Below are positions 45,901-59,376 of a stretch of DNA of 64,000 nucleotides, piece by piece. Both the position numbers and the translations under genes were made by a program. The notes beneath the pieces were generated by a model. The model saw nothing but the letters and a program-made list of their open reading frames with translations. It had not been told where the DNA came from and ran no database searches. Each line of letters begins with the position of its first letter. The stretch's first letter is position 1. The stretch is from Capsaspora owczarzaki ATCC 30864 (Eukaryota; Opisthokonta; Filasterea). The stretch spans positions 252,510 to 316,509 of the forward strand of contig NW_011887304.1 of assembly GCF_000151315.2 (NCBI RefSeq), given 5' to 3'.

Positions 45901-48568
45901 CTGCAGCTGTTCAGCTTTTCAAATTCGCACCATGCAATGGCCTTGCAAACAGTCACGCGGCAAGATGAACAGCGGCGAACGCTGGTACGTCCTTCCACTT
46001 GTTGCACGACTTTACGTTGTGATTTCGATGATCATCTCATTGTTTTCTTGTTCTTGCGCGTTTTCGCTCTCGCTCTCTTTCTCTCGCGTGCATTCAGTCT
46101 GGACTGAGTGGTCTCCCTCAACCGGGGCCACAAGTCGCGATTGCCAGCGACATGTACTCTGTGGGCGAGAGCGGCTTTGCAGCCTCCCATCTGCTTTGTC
46201 ATCCAGATCCGCGCAACGTGGTGCACATTTTCGCTGCTGTCATGACCATGACGCGCCATGCGGAGACGGATTTGTTGCCCGAGACATCGTGAGTAATCGG
46301 TGGTTGCCGTGAAACAACGACTTTTTCACATCTCACGTTGCACAACCTGCAGAGTCACGAAAGATACGCTCCGCCAGTTCCTGACGGATTTCGTCGATCA
46401 GACCTTCTTGCGGCTGGAAAAGGAAGAGGTTACGCGCCGCGCCAAGCTGGCAATGGAAGGTAAGTGCAAACTTGATTGATCATTGTTATTTGTTTGTTTG
46501 TGAAAACCGGAAACTGACACGCTGATCTTTGCGCTGCGCAGATTCCGACGCATTCAAAGTCCCTCGTGACGGCCTCAGTTTGGCAAAAGACACGCAGTTC
46601 CCTCTGTTGCATGTAAGACTGCCATTTTTGGGTTTCAGTTGACTTTTTGACTAACGTTTCGATTTCTTCGGTGGTTTGCAGAGCGCCGCAAACGTCGAAC
46701 GCGTCATCCGACAAGTCTGCTTCCTTCCGCTCGAAATGCCGGCGTATGCCAATGAATTCATGTCCATGGTGACGACCATTCTTGACCGCTATCTCGACTT
46801 GTGCCAAAATGTGACTCGAGGTTCGTACTCGCTTTGGTCTGCGTTGTTGGTTGTCCTGCTTCAGCGCCAGCTCTTCATGTGCTCACTTGGTGGATTTTCT
46901 TTGAGCAGGCGCCATCTCTGGGCGCAAACCCGCGGGATCGGTTGAAATCCCCATCTTAAGCGGCGTCTGGGCCACCAATGAGCGGATGGTTGCGGTCATG
47001 CAGCAGTACAACTCTTGGCAGAGGTTGAAAGGTCGACCGGACACGACGGGTGCATTGGTGCGTGCACATGACGCAGCACAGCACATTTTTTGGTTCTGAT
47101 TACCTCATGCTGTGTTTTCTAACTCGATTTGTTTATCCACGTTTGCACAGATGGACGATAGCGACCCTGCGCTTTATGAAGAGGTTTGTCCTATTATGAT
47201 CGCCCTTAGCCTTGCCCAATCGTTTGCTCAATTGGATTGGTTTGATGTTGTTGTTGTTCCAGGAGTTCACCTTGCAGTCCGCTAGTCTGGAAAACAAGCC
47301 GGTGGCCAAAACAGCGCTCATTTACGACTTGAGTGCCGTTAGCTTTTTGGCGCATCTCCATCACAGCCTGGTAATGATTTTGATGGTCATTTGGGTTGGT
47401 GTTGCGTGATGCGGAATCAAATTCTCACCGTTTGTGATATGCTTTCCAGGAATGGTTTGCTCGTCACGTTCGCCTTCTGTTGCGCCGATTGGTGCAAATG
47501 CCGGATGATTTGTGGAATGAATTGTCGCAAGATCCTCAAGTCAACGCAGCCGCGGCCATGGCCGACCCGCTGCTGGACAATACCTCGAGCCTTGCGTCCG
47601 CAAATCAACCCATTCTCCGTCAAGCTGATGAAGATCACAACATTTCCCCAGCGTTGCTTGCGTGCGTTCTGATTTCTTTTGTTGCTTGTTGCGATGTCGT
47701 CCCGCTGCGCGTTTTTGTTTCTGACATCGGTCTCTGTTGTCGTAGGACTGTGTCACCTGTGGTGGAGCAACTCCGTGATTTGTCACGCCAGTGCTTGATG
47801 ACGCTCCGACTGGAAGTGCGCTCGCGCTGCTTCTACTCGCTTCTTCCCGTGATGCAGAAGGTCGGTCGATGCCATTAAACTTTGCCACTCGCCCTTCTCG
47901 CTCTGTTTTTTTGTTTTTGCGTTCTTGCTCGACTCACTATGACTTCCTTTTGTAGTCCAACTACTACTGCGACCGCGAAGAAACAGAGCCCGATCCGTTG
48001 GTGGCGGGCTTGAACAAGGAGCTCAACATTTTGGAGGAAACAATGGCTGCTGCGCTCTCCCCTGCAAAGATTCGCTTCATCTTTGACGGCGTGCCACACC
48101 TCTGCAAGTCCATCCTCATGCGCAATCTGCACTCCATCAAGCGTATCAACAAGCACGGCGTGAACAAGATGTGTCGCAGCGTGTTTGCTCTGGAACAAAA
48201 CCTCAGCAACATTACGAAAACGGGCGATGTTGGTCTCGATCGCGCTCGGGCTTACTTTGAGCTGCTTGTTCACAAGCGCGAGGTACGGTGTTTGAAGATG
48301 CTGGCAATGCAGCTTCTGTTTGAGTTGGAAACAAACTCATCTTGTCGAGGAAACACAACTCCAATAGGATATTCTTGCCGACGTGGAGGCCGAAGGTCCC
48401 GGATTTACGCTGGAAGAGTACAAGGCCATCTTCGAACTCATTCACAAGTCCAAGACAAATGAAGATCCGACAATTCACTCTGGAAACATTGAACGGCTGG
48501 AGCTCGCAATTTCACGAGCCAACACCCGTCTGCGTGTTGCGCCTGCGCGCTCTTCTTCTGCCGTGTAG
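42987..48568 (+). CDS. EXOC4: Exocyst complex component 4 (Sec8)
   Basis: Twenty-five exons give about 1120 residues (human 974). Sec8 is a rod-shaped subunit of the exocyst, which tethers secretory vesicles to the plasma membrane. Recognisable blocks are VHYNDLNESMRIFQNVVGRI, TDSKQRIVKLRAGIARCKQL, KRDKLHQLWIEHIEYKEMI, LFSFSNSHHAMALQTVTRQD, TLRQFLTDFVDQTFLRLEKE, TLRLEVRSRCFYSLLPVMQK and NKMCRSVFALEQNLSNIT. All match the animal Sec8 order. The N-terminus is Ser/Thr-rich and variable (first 60 residues). Exon starts are 42987, 43385, 43514, 43753, 43904, 44151, 44397, 44651, 44807, 44988, 45143, 45510, 45646, 45907, 46098, 46353, 46542, 46682, 46909, 47151, 47263, 47450, 47746, 47956 and 48368. 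The end of exon 11 is uncertain: a GTGTGT donor after 45354 keeps the frame, while the alternative needs a 10-base microexon. Confidence 0.93.
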
Positions 48569-48805
48569 CGATGATTTGAAAACAACAGATGAAATGGTGT
48601 GTTTCATGTGACTGTGCTGTTTCGCCTTGTGAACGATTTGTCCAAGAGCAGCAGCACGGAATACATTTGCGTCTCTTTTGCCAAACCGAGAACATGATGC
48701 TGCACTGTATTCTTTGCGTGCTTTATTCAAACCAGGACCGCGTATGCATGGCGTACACTCGCAACACAGACTGCAAAAAAAAAAAAAACAGCAATGGTGC
48801 GATCT

Positions 48806-49623
48806 TTACTTGTTCCCAGGGCTGTTGTCGAGAGGCAGACCCTTGGACCTCCACTCGCCAATGCCACCAATCAAGGAAGAGACGGAGGTGTAACCCATGT
48901 CCTGAAGAGCCTTTGCAGCCAACGCCGAGCGGAAACTGCGAGGAGAACACACAAAGATCCCAAAAATCTAAGACTTAACTAATCGCTCCAAAAACATGAA
49001 CATCCGCTTCTTTACCCGCCGCCGCAGTAGAGAACAAGGTTGGCCTTGGTATCCGGAACAGTCGCCTCGATGTCACGCTCAATAATGCCCTTGCCTACAA
49101 CCAACAGGATTCAGCGTAGCGTGAGTGTTTTGTGAGAGTTACATCCTCCTCTGATCCACTAAAATTTCAACAATGCCAGAAAATCACTCATCTTGACATG
49201 AGCGAGCCTTGTTGAGTTGCTTCTCCATGCAACTCCATTGTTGGTGGGCTTTACCAAGGTGGATGGCGCCGGGGATGCGCGAGGCAGTCCATTCAGCGTC
49301 CTCGCGCACGTCGATCAGCAGCGAGGGCTTTGCGCCTGCAGCAATGGCCTTCTTCTGGTCGGCGTTGAACTGGTCGATCGTGACTTCCTTGACCTTGCTC
49401 TTGGCCGCGTTCACCTGCGCAATGAACTGAGCGCCGGCCTGTCAAAAACCGATCCACCAAACGATTCACCAAACGATTTCGCCTCGTTCCAGTTGAGTTT
49501 TTGAATGCCACGCACGCCCATACAATAAGGAACATGATTATTCAGATGTGACATTACAGGATAGCCGCGGCGGAGCGCGAGTGAAATCGTCGATGCGAGC
49601 TTTGGTGCAGTGAATCGCAGCAT
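48806..49623 (-). CDS. Single-domain rhodanese, probably mitochondrial
   Basis: Four exons (49558-49623, 49255-49438, 49016-49094, 48806-48935) join in phase to 152 residues. A single rhodanese domain shows SLLIDVREDAEWTASRIPGA, LVLYCGGGFRSALAAKALQD and VSSLIGGIGEWRSKGLPL. The loop CGGGFR carries the catalytic Cys in the six-residue form usual for sulfurtransferases, so transfer of sulfane sulfur to a thiol or cyanide acceptor is likely. The first exon (LRFTAPKLASTISLALRRGY) looks like a mitochondrial presequence. An earlier in-frame ATG pair at 49686/49683 would add 20-21 residues; I chose the ATG at 49621-49623 because the presequence then starts cleanly, but either is possible. Confidence 0.88.
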
Positions 49624-49822
49624 TTGGAACAAGCTATTGCAATAGTAGGAAGACTGGACTTGCTGAACAGGGATTGAGATCATCATGAATTCGAGATCGA
49701 GTGAACAATTCGGCGTGGATCAGCAAGCATTCAAAACGTGCATATTGGGTGTAAAAAATACAAACGAAAACAAAAACAACTACGAAAACAAAACTCGAGC
49801 ATCAACTACCACGACACCGCGC

Positions 49823-52800
49823 TCAGATGTGCACGCGGTTGCGAGTCAGAATCCAAGACACAACTTCCTCGAGCAGAGGGAACTGGTGGTAGCGGGCAAT
49901 GCTGAGGAAGACGCGCATCGAGGAAACGAGCGGCGCGGTGGCGAGGGTGTTGCGCCACTGCCCGGAGCAGCCGCAGAAGCTGGACATGTTGTCGCCCTTG
50001 ACCTGGCCGCATGTCAGGCACATGAGATCCTGCAGCTGGAACGTGACCGAGAAACGCTGGACAATGCTGGTGAGCTGGGACTCGATCGAGTCGCGGTTGT
50101 ACTCGGCGTTGCAGTCGACGCAGTGCCAGGCGCCGCCGTTGGCCGCGAGCAGCTCGGGGTTTCGGCACAGATCGAGGTCGCGACAAGAGTTGCACGCTTC
50201 GCAAAAGACCTCGCAGAGGGTGAACGAGCGACACGGGTTGCGGAAGACGCTCTCGGGACTGAACTCGCGTGCGTTGATCAGCCGGAGCAGGCTCTTGCGC
50301 ATGAGCGACACTTCTTCAAACAAGTCCTTGTCGAGCGCCAGGACGTGGCACACCGACTTTGTAAACTCGAGCGCTGGATTGTGCAAGGGCAGGTACGAAC
50401 CGGGAAGTTGGGGGAAGTCGACACCAGCCTCGCTCGACGAAGAGTCGCCCGTCAAGGCGTTGTGGATTTCGCGCACAATCGAAAACAGGCGCTGGGAGAT
50501 TTGGGAGCGCACCAACTTGCGCGAAAAGGCGACCTCCGACTTGGCAATCTGCAACGCAGCCTTCTTGCCCTTTGCAGGTCGGCCTCGGCGGCCTGGCTTG
50601 TCTGAATCGTCCATGTCGTTGGGGTCTTTCGGGCGATGCTCTTCCAGCACCCATGCCGCATGATCGTCTTCTTCTTCTTCTTCGCCAGCGTCTTCGCCGT
50701 GGTCGTCCTCATCTTCCTCCTCCTCGTCGTCGTCCGCAGCGGGAGTATCTTCGAACGCATCGAGGCCAAATGCGGGGCGACCAGATGCGGCAAACGCTTC
50801 ATGAGGATCAAAGTTTGGATCGGCATCGTTCAGCCCCGCGCTTGCTGCTGCCGCCCGAGATGCAGCCATTTTGCGCTTCAGCGGCGTTAAACCATTTCCG
50901 CGAGCAGTGCGCAGCTCCAGGCGGTTTTGGTACACGGCGTGCATAAACTCAGTCACAATGACGTGGAAGGGCTGCTGCGTCGCAACGGGCAAGTACTCGG
51001 CCAAGTTCCAGTGCATGTCAAACACAATTTTGGGCTTGCGCTGATGCCGGTGATGCTGGGAAGACCGCTGCGAGCGCTTTGTCTGATGATGCTGGGCTTC
51101 GTCGGGTTCAACATTCATGCTTTCGGCGTCGTCGTCGTCGTCGTCGGGGCTTGCATCCTCGGCTTCTTCAGCTTGCTCGCCATCGTCGTCGTCGTCTTCC
51201 TCTTGCTCTTCGTCAGCATCATCATCCTCGGCATCGTCATCATTGTCGTCGGCGTCGTCTTGCTCGATAAGCTCGCCTTCGTCATCATCCTCGTCGCCAT
51301 TGTCCAATTCGTCACCTTCGTCGTCAGATCCGGGACGAACACGCTTGCGACCTTGATCCGCATCGGCATCGGCATCGTCGTCTTCGTCGTCGCTGAACAC
51401 TGCGCGCTTTTTGCGTTTGCTGGGTCCAGCAGCAGCCCTTGCCGCTTCGGCAGCGATACGACGCTCTTCCATGAGCTGCTCGCGACGCCTGACGCGCTCT
51501 TGGCGCGCTGCTTGTCGCGCGTCCAATTTGGCATCAGCGGCAGCAGGTTCAGCGGCAGATTCGGCGTCCTGTGCAAAACTTGCGTCGTCCGCCAAACGGC
51601 GCGAAACACCCGTTGGCTTGGATGCCGACGCCCCCTTTTCCGCTTGCTGAGAGCGACGAGGCGTGGCTGGCGCCTTGGAAGGCGTTGCCGGCATGGACAA
51701 GCGCCCGCCGTCCACACTCAGGCCCGAGCCGCCATGAGACTGCGCCAGCAGCTGGTTGAATGCGTCGCCGAGCTGAACGCCGCCATAGTTGGCCTGGTCC
51801 ATCCACAGCAAGCCATCCCACCAGTTGGTCGCGGTGATTTCGATGCCACCAAACAGGGTTTTGTTGCGCACGTTTTTCACGACGTAGTCCACGTAGGCAA
51901 CAGCGTCGGGCAAGGTGTGCTTTTTCGTGCTCAGCACAATGCGGTTGAAGCTGGCATACACAATGGTAGCGCCAAGGCGACGGAACTCGGCCAACAGCTG
52001 CAAAAACAGTTTGCGCATCATGTTGGAAATCATCTTGCACAAGCCGGGATCGTACAGGCTGGACTCTGGCGATTTGAGCCAACGGTAAAAGTGCACAAGC
52101 AGGGCGTCGGCGTAAAAGTTGCGGTGGTGCGTGACCTCTCGCAGCCAGGTGTGCACTAGCGATTTGAGCACACGGAAGGCATGGCCGCACAGGGCCGACT
52201 CGTCAAATGTGGCCGAAAGCATGTTTGCCGCGACGTTCATGCCAGCGACCTGCTCTTCCATGGTGCGAGCAGGCGCCATGTCAAAGCCAGCCACCACGCC
52301 AGCACCGCCATCAATGTCGTTCACGTGCGCAGACTGCAGGACAGTGTTGACGGCGAGGCGGGCGAGGGACAGCTCCACGCACACGTGCGGATAAGCTCCT
52401 GGCACGTTGAGCTCGACCACTGGGGCGGACGACGACGGCAGTGTGCCACTTTGGCGTGCAGCGTTGAACGAATCGAACGACGACGCATTCGTCGTCCCGT
52501 CCAGCAGTGCAGCAGCTTCAGCGTCGTTCGCCGTCGCAGAAAGGGCGGCGCCAGTGATGCCAGCGTTGCCAGAGCCGCCAGCGCCTCCTGCTCCCCCTCC
52601 GTGGTGCGCAGAACGTGCTGCTGGGGGCACAATCTGAACCTCGCCAGTCAGCAAACGCGAGTCATCCTCCTCGCGACCACCAAAATCGGGCAGCTCGCCC
52701 TCGGCATGCATCCACAGCAGAGAGGCGTTGTTTCTCAGGTGACGCGCGTAAAACAAGTCCGCTGCAACCAGCCCAGAGTCTGCTGGAAGATTGCCCAAGG

Positions 52801-55800
52801 GAATGTGGGCGTAGCGGGCAAAGTTCAACTGGAACTCGACGGTGCGGTCAATCGAGAGGAATTCTTGCATGAGTCGACGGACAACATCGCGGTGCCAGCC
52901 CAGGGACGGGTAGACGTTGTCTTGCGGATGCTGTGGACAAGTGACCACGGGCAGATTGCGGAGCGCGGGAACGCCATCAGCAGCCAACGCCGCGGGCGGC
53001 ACGACAGACGAAGCAAACACAATTGAGGGACCAGGGCGGTCGTCCAAGTAGGTGGCAAGGATGCGCTGCAAGGCACGGTGGGCCTGAGTCGTCGAGATGA
53101 CTTGTCGGACTTCAAACTCCACGTCCTTGCTGGGCAAGATGGCCGCAACTTCGGCCTCGTCCTCGGCCTCGTCCATGCTCGTCTCCTCCTCAAACGAGGC
53201 TGCGCGCTTCGAGCGGCGTTCTTCCAGCTGGGCTTTTCGCACGCTGGTCCAGTAGTTTTGGTAGATGCGCTGGACATTGGGCATGTCGTGGGTGTTGCGA
53301 TACGGATCAATGACAAGCACGTACGCGCGTCCGCCCGTCGCCACGCCTTGACCAGCGGCGGTGGATCCGCTGGGTGCGCCGTCAATAAACAAGCCAATCA
53401 TCCCACGGGTATCGCACTGAGTGTACGACAGGAAAATGCGGCGGAAGCTGCCGGGCTGAAGATAGCCGCACTCGCCAGTCGTGCGGTACGTCAGCTGGTC
53501 GAGCGAAAACGAGTCGGGTGCTGTTGTCAGGTAGCGGCTCACGTCGCGCTGCACAGAGCACACACATCCCAGCTGGATCAGCGCACGGGTGAGCAGGGGA
53601 AGCTTGAGCTCGTACATGCCGGCAATGTTGGGGTCGGTGAATCGGTTTAAAATCTCCTGCTGGCGCTCGCGAAAGTCGACCTCGGGCATCGACACCTCGT
53701 AGAGGGTGTGGCACTTTTGCATGCGAGGCAGAATGCGCGTCACACGCGGGTATCGGTTGTCGGGGTTTGGGACAATCATGTTGACGTAGAATGTGCGCGG
53801 AATGTCGAGGTGCAGCGCGTGCATCGACCCTGCAACAAGCGCCCAAGCTTTGAAGCGTCCTGGCAGTTCAGTTGGCTCGATCTGCATTGGTAGAGCAATC
53901 GCCGACAGACACACAACAACAACAACAACAACAACATCAACAACAAAAAATCAAGGAAAAATTGAGACAAAACCAAAGCGAATCGACAGCACAAAATGCC
54001 ACAACAAAAAGAGGCCATACCGTCACCAGATGCCAGGGACTTTGCAAAAGGAACCGCGCTTGGGTCCGCAGCATGGCCGCAATGCCAGTGGTCGGACCAC
54101 GCGGAACGGGCAGGTTGGAGGGCATGCTTTTGAGCGTGTTCTCAATGTCCGCTTTGTAGCGCTTGCGCTCGTCGCGTTGGAGTCGCCACTTGCGCTTTTG
54201 GTACTTGATCCACGCTTGGTAATCCTCGCTTGGATCGGGCGCCGCGCCAAGGATTTGCCGCCAATCGCGCGTATCTTCTGCGGCCGCTGCAGATGCGGCT
54301 TGGTTGTCAGCACTTGATTGTTGCTTTGGTTGCTGCGAATGCTGGGAGGCGCCGTGCCGAGCGTGACCAAATCCTCCGTTGCTCGAGTAGGCCACAACCA
54401 TCGTGTCAAGCTTGGATTGGACAGCGCCGTCCGCTCGTCGCTTGGCGTGCTTTGTGACCATTGGGCGCTTCATGGGAGCCTCGCGAGCTCGACCAGAGAG
54501 CGTGTCCTCAATGTCGACGGTGGCTGCACGCAATCGTCGATTCTCGTCCTCGAGCGATTTGGATCCCTTGACAGTTTCCTGCTCTCCATCCAGCTCTGCG
54601 TCGTCGCCGTCACGATCGCCGGAGTGCTCCGACTCGACATTCATCGGCTCGGCAGCGTCGGCCAGCGGCTTCTTTGGACCGCGGGCGAACATGTCTGAGA
54701 TTTTCTTTTGCTTGAACACGTCGTTCCGCGCCGAGATGCGCTTGTGCAGCCAGTCGGGATGCGGGATGCGCGGGACGGGATTTTCGACGCCCTGCATGGC
54801 TGCCGGAATGGTGACAATCTTTTGCACGGCAGAGCCAAGCCGCTCAATGTAGTACTCCCAGTCGAGAACGCTGCGCAGGTCCATGTCGGTGAGACCGGGA
54901 TCCTTGAGCCAGCGGCGCAAAAAGTGGCGCTGCACGCCTGGACGTTGCTCTTGGAAGATGGCGAGCGGAACGGCGCGCTCCGTGACGGGTGCGCCCACGG
55001 GTTTCTTGGACACAATGAAGCGGCAGGCCAGGCCCTTGTCCTTGACCATGTCGTCGCCCAGAAACTCGGCCAAACGCTTCGCTGTGGTAATCGAGGTGGA
55101 CTTTTGAGCGCCATACTCTTCGAGCATGCGCGACATGGAGCGATTTTCAGAAATCAAGTCGAGCAAGTCCTCGTCGTTCATGTCCACTGCACGCGTAAAG
55201 AGCACGTCCAACCAGTGGTTGGCAACATCGCCGACAGCACGGTAGCACTCCTCCAGGGATCCTCCCTTCAGGAAGGTGTCAAACACTTCCGATTGGAAGA
55301 TTTTGATCAGCTGGAGTTCGCCGCGGCGCTTAATCTCAAAGCCCTTGAGTTCAGCGAGGGTGCCATTCATGTTGAAGACGGCGTAGCGCTTCTTGAGCAA
55401 GACATCCTCCTCCTTGGACGAAGGCAAGATCATTGCTCGGTACGGGCCGTCGACCTCGAAAAAGATTGAGTTTTCCGTGCGCGTCGAGTAGTTGCCAGTG
55501 GCCGGATCAAGCGTCTGGTACTGGTCGTTGGTAAACTCATCCGAGACCATCAAGTTGAGCATGGCGCCGGGATAGCTGATGACAACCTTGGAGCGCTTCG
55601 GATCGGTGGTCTTGAACTCGACATTTTCCGGGAAGGTGCCTGGCAGGATGCACCAGATACCGTCCGTGTCGAGCTCGAGTGGTCGGCCAATCTGCTCGAC
55701 AATCTCGCGCGCCTTGGTGATGATGTGGGCACCGGTGTGGCACACGATGCCGGCCATCTCCATTGAAAACCAGCGGGCGCCGCGACGCATGACGTAGCCG

Positions 55801-58800
55801 TAGAACGAGTTGAGAATGCACTTGTGCGCCAGCTGCAGCGACTCGTACAGGACTTTGCGGTTGGTGGCACGCTCGATTTCCGTGGCGTTGCGTTGCTCGA
55901 CGGCCTTGGCGTAGTTGCCCTGCCAGGTCTTCAGCTCGCGCTTGTACTGGTAGCGACGGTCGCGGAAGGCCAGCACGGTGTTGACGTAGAAGGGATTCTC
56001 CCTCATGCAGACGGTGGACTCGCGCTCTTCAATCTTGGTGATCTTGTTCTTCTTGTACGCGTTCTTGATGTACTTTTTCAAGCGATCCTTGAGCAGACTG
56101 ACCTGCTCCTCGGAAGGCAACTCGTGGTAGCTGCGTGTCGGATCTCCGGGCTGCAGGCCTGGAACACGCTCGGCCTCGAGTTGCAGCTTGATCATTTCGT
56201 ACTCGGAGCGCGTCGCGGGCAGGTACTCGCCGCGCCACAGCCACTTCATGCGCCGTTGGCAGTTGGACTCGGGTCGGTTAAAATCGCAAGCCGCGCACGT
56301 CTCCTCGTCGACAAGCGACGAAGGCTGCAGGCGATTTGTCAGAATAATGTTGGGGTACATTGCACCGACGTCCAAGTGGTAGATGAGCGGTCGTTCGAGC
56401 CGATTGGGTGTGTCGCGAAGCGCGCGCAGGCGCGAGTGCACCGCTTCGACCATTTCGTCCATGTTGGTGACGGTCGCAGGGTCTACGCCGGCCTCGGCGC
56501 GCAGGGTGTGCTCCAACGCGCGTCGAGTATCACGAATGAGCGTTTCGAAGGCCTTCGGTTCGAGCTTGAACTTTGAATCCAGGTCGCTGCGAAAGACGCC
56601 AGACTCGAGGGCCTCGACATGGCCACCGACGTACGTCTCGCTGTCCAGCAGATGCCCGTTGAACATTTTCTCCGGGTCGGTCTCTTGCTTGTTGGGCATG
56701 ATAATGTTGGCCTCAAAGGACTGGACCATGAGCAGCGTTTCGCAGAGGGTGCCAGAGCCTTTCCGCAAGACCTCGTCGGGCTCCATCGGAATGATGTTGC
56801 ACATGGAAAAGATGAAAGGGTGCACATAGGTCATGTACAGGTAGTACGTCGCGACGGCATCCGAGACGGAATAGTTGGCCAGAGTCTGGGGCTGCTCGCT
56901 CGCCATCGGCACCATCTCCTCGGGGTCGAGTTCGAGTGGGTTGTAGCCTAGCTTGGCTTTCGTGACGGCCTATTACATGAATTAGAACGAGAGAAGGAAG
57001 GCAGTGGAGGAAGAATGAGTGCGTGGTGCGAGAGGAAAACACAGGCAACAACAACCGCAACAACCACACCAACAACACAGATCAAGAACTGCGTCTCACT
57101 TTGAGGCCCTGACTGCCTTGTGGCAGGTAACTATCACGCTTGACCCAGCGGAAGGCATCCATGTGGATTCCGGGACGAGACTTGTACTCCTCGTTCGAGT
57201 CGGGTGCAAAGCCAATTTCTTGCAGCATGCTCAAGTCGTTCGCTGCCGCGCGTGCCTCGATGAAGGGCCAATCGAAAAAGTCACCGTTGAACGTCACGTA
57301 AATGTGCGGACGCACTTCGAGAATGTGGTCAAACCATCGTCGAATCAGTGCTTTCTGTTTTTTTTTTTTGGGGGGGGGGAGGAGTTGCAAGAAAAGTCGA
57401 AAAAGTGAGACGACGAAGCGTACAAGAGCACAGTGTGACGTGCATCAAAACAGGCATCACACGAGTCCAAGCACTGACCTCATCTGGAACGTTGATGCAG
57501 ATAAACGGGCCGGGGAATTCGGGCTTTGGCGTGTACTCGAAATCCTCAATGTCGTCCGAAACAATCTCGCGGTTGATAATCAAGTAGCCCTGACGATCAA
57601 TCATGTACGAAATCATCATGATGTGGTCGGACTTGGAATCTGGAAACTTGAGCTGCTGCTTGGTCGTCTCGATGTCGAACGCGAGAACGATCGGGTCTGG
57701 GCGCTCCACGCGCTCCGGGAACAAGACGATTTGCGTCACGTTATTGACGACGTTCACGTTGTACCAGTGTCCCACGGTGATGCCTGGTCAAAGATGAGAG
57801 TAATAGGACGGCGTGAGTGCGATCAGTGAGATGCTACGAGCGAACCAAAACAACCCAATAAAAAAAAACCGGGGAAAAACAAAAACTCAAAGCGCTCCAT
57901 CTTGCAGTACCTTTATCAATAGCAACTCGAATGTGATAGGGCACGTCGTATTCACGAATATCGGTCACGAGCTCTAGCATGTCTTGAGGGGCGCCGCGGC
58001 TGGTGTCGGCGGATTCTCCCTTGATGGCGCTGCGACGACGAGTTCAAACAAACAAAAAATGGTGCTTGTCAGAATCAAACGCTGTGTCGAGCAACTCTTC
58101 GTGTTGCAGCTGGGTCTCGTGATCTCCATTCGTTGTGTTTTTGCGCCGAGTTGAGTCGTTACCTGATGAATGCGGCCTCGCTGTACTTTGCGGCGCTGGC
58201 TTCGCGTTGGGCTGACTTTTTGGCAGCAGCCATCAGTGGCTTGCGCACTTTGAGGAGCTGTTGTACATTGTTGAATGTCAGCTTGATGTACAGCTGCTTG
58301 ATACCGACGAGATGGTTTTTCTGTGGGGAAAAGGACAGGTCAAAGTTAAAAGTGAAGCAAATGCGCTGCGGTCATTTCCAGCCGTTTCAAAAAAGCAACA
58401 ATCAATGCTGCTGACTACATTCCTCCCCATACGTACCAAGTCTAAATCTTCTTTGGCAAGAATCTGCACCGAGGAAACGGAGTCCTCGTACTTGCGCTTC
58501 AAGTACTGCTCCATTTCGGTTTCGCGCCCCTCCTGTTCCGTCGCCAACCATGAAACGAGGGTGAGTGAAGTGCCGAGATTGTTGCATGCATACCGAGATG
58601 GCATTGCTGTCAAAACAAGTGTGGCCTTACCTTGACGGCAATGAAAAAGTATGGCTGAAACTGCACTGTGGCTTTGAACCGCCCGCCGTCCTGTGCCAAA
58701 GCAACGATGATCGGGCAAGTCACCCAGATCGAAATAGGTTAGCACTTGCATACACCATCCATGATCGCGAGCGGATGGCCGTGCACGGAGGGCGCAAGAG

Positions 58801-59376
58801 TGGAGGGGGCTCCAATCCATGCGATCCAGATTTGGCGGGAAAACGTGGAATTTGGCGGGAAAAAACATCCAACAAAGACAAACAAAACTTTGGTGTTGCT
58901 TCTCTCCCTCTCCTCTGCTCCATTGACTGACCTCTTGAACAAAGTAGTAGTCGACGGCACTGTACGTTTCACGACGGTCTGCGAGGACACAAGCCACCAG
59001 CACAAACAGCATGAAGTCAGACGATCGCCCTTGTCTCTGCTTTCCCCCCCCCCCGCTTCTCTTCTCTCTCCCACCCCGATTCCTCCTCCAGCTCGCTCAC
59101 CGGATGCATGTTGATCAGCCAGCCAAGTCGCTCGGAGGAACCAGTGTAGCGATCGTAGCCAAACTTGACGTCCATCGCGTCGTCAAACTGGAGCCGCGCC
59201 GCCGCGTCTGCGAGCTGCTTGTCCTCCGCGCTGATCACTGCATCGTCGCCAGCACCACCGCGACCGCCAGCAAAGCTGCCGCTCATGCTGCCTTTGGGTC
59301 TGTACTGGCCTCGGCGGGCAGGTCCTCCTCGCCCTGCGCCGCCACCGCCTCGGCTCTTTCCGTCTCCAAACGCCAT
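49823..59376 (-). CDS. POLE: DNA polymerase epsilon catalytic subunit A
   Basis: Ten exons encode about 2775 residues (human 2286): 59101-59376, 58932-58978, 58631-58690,58437-58532, 58163-58320, 57911-58029, 57479-57783, 57100-57354, 54021-56969 and 49823-53881. The enzyme is the leading-strand replicase. Seen are the 3'-5' exonuclease motifs ([22 protein letters not shown]), polymerase motif A ([18 protein letters not shown]), motif B ([18 protein letters not shown]), motif C ([10 protein letters not shown]) and TCAACDF of the Fe-S cluster region. The C-terminal inactive polymerase half and two Cys modules follow ([23 protein letters not shown] ... CGCSG). An acidic insert (about 51100-51460) and a Gly-rich N-terminus explain most of the extra length. 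Exons 1 and 2 do not join in phase: exon 1 ends after a whole codon (INMHP) and exon 2 needs one more base. The other junctions fit. Confidence 0.95.
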
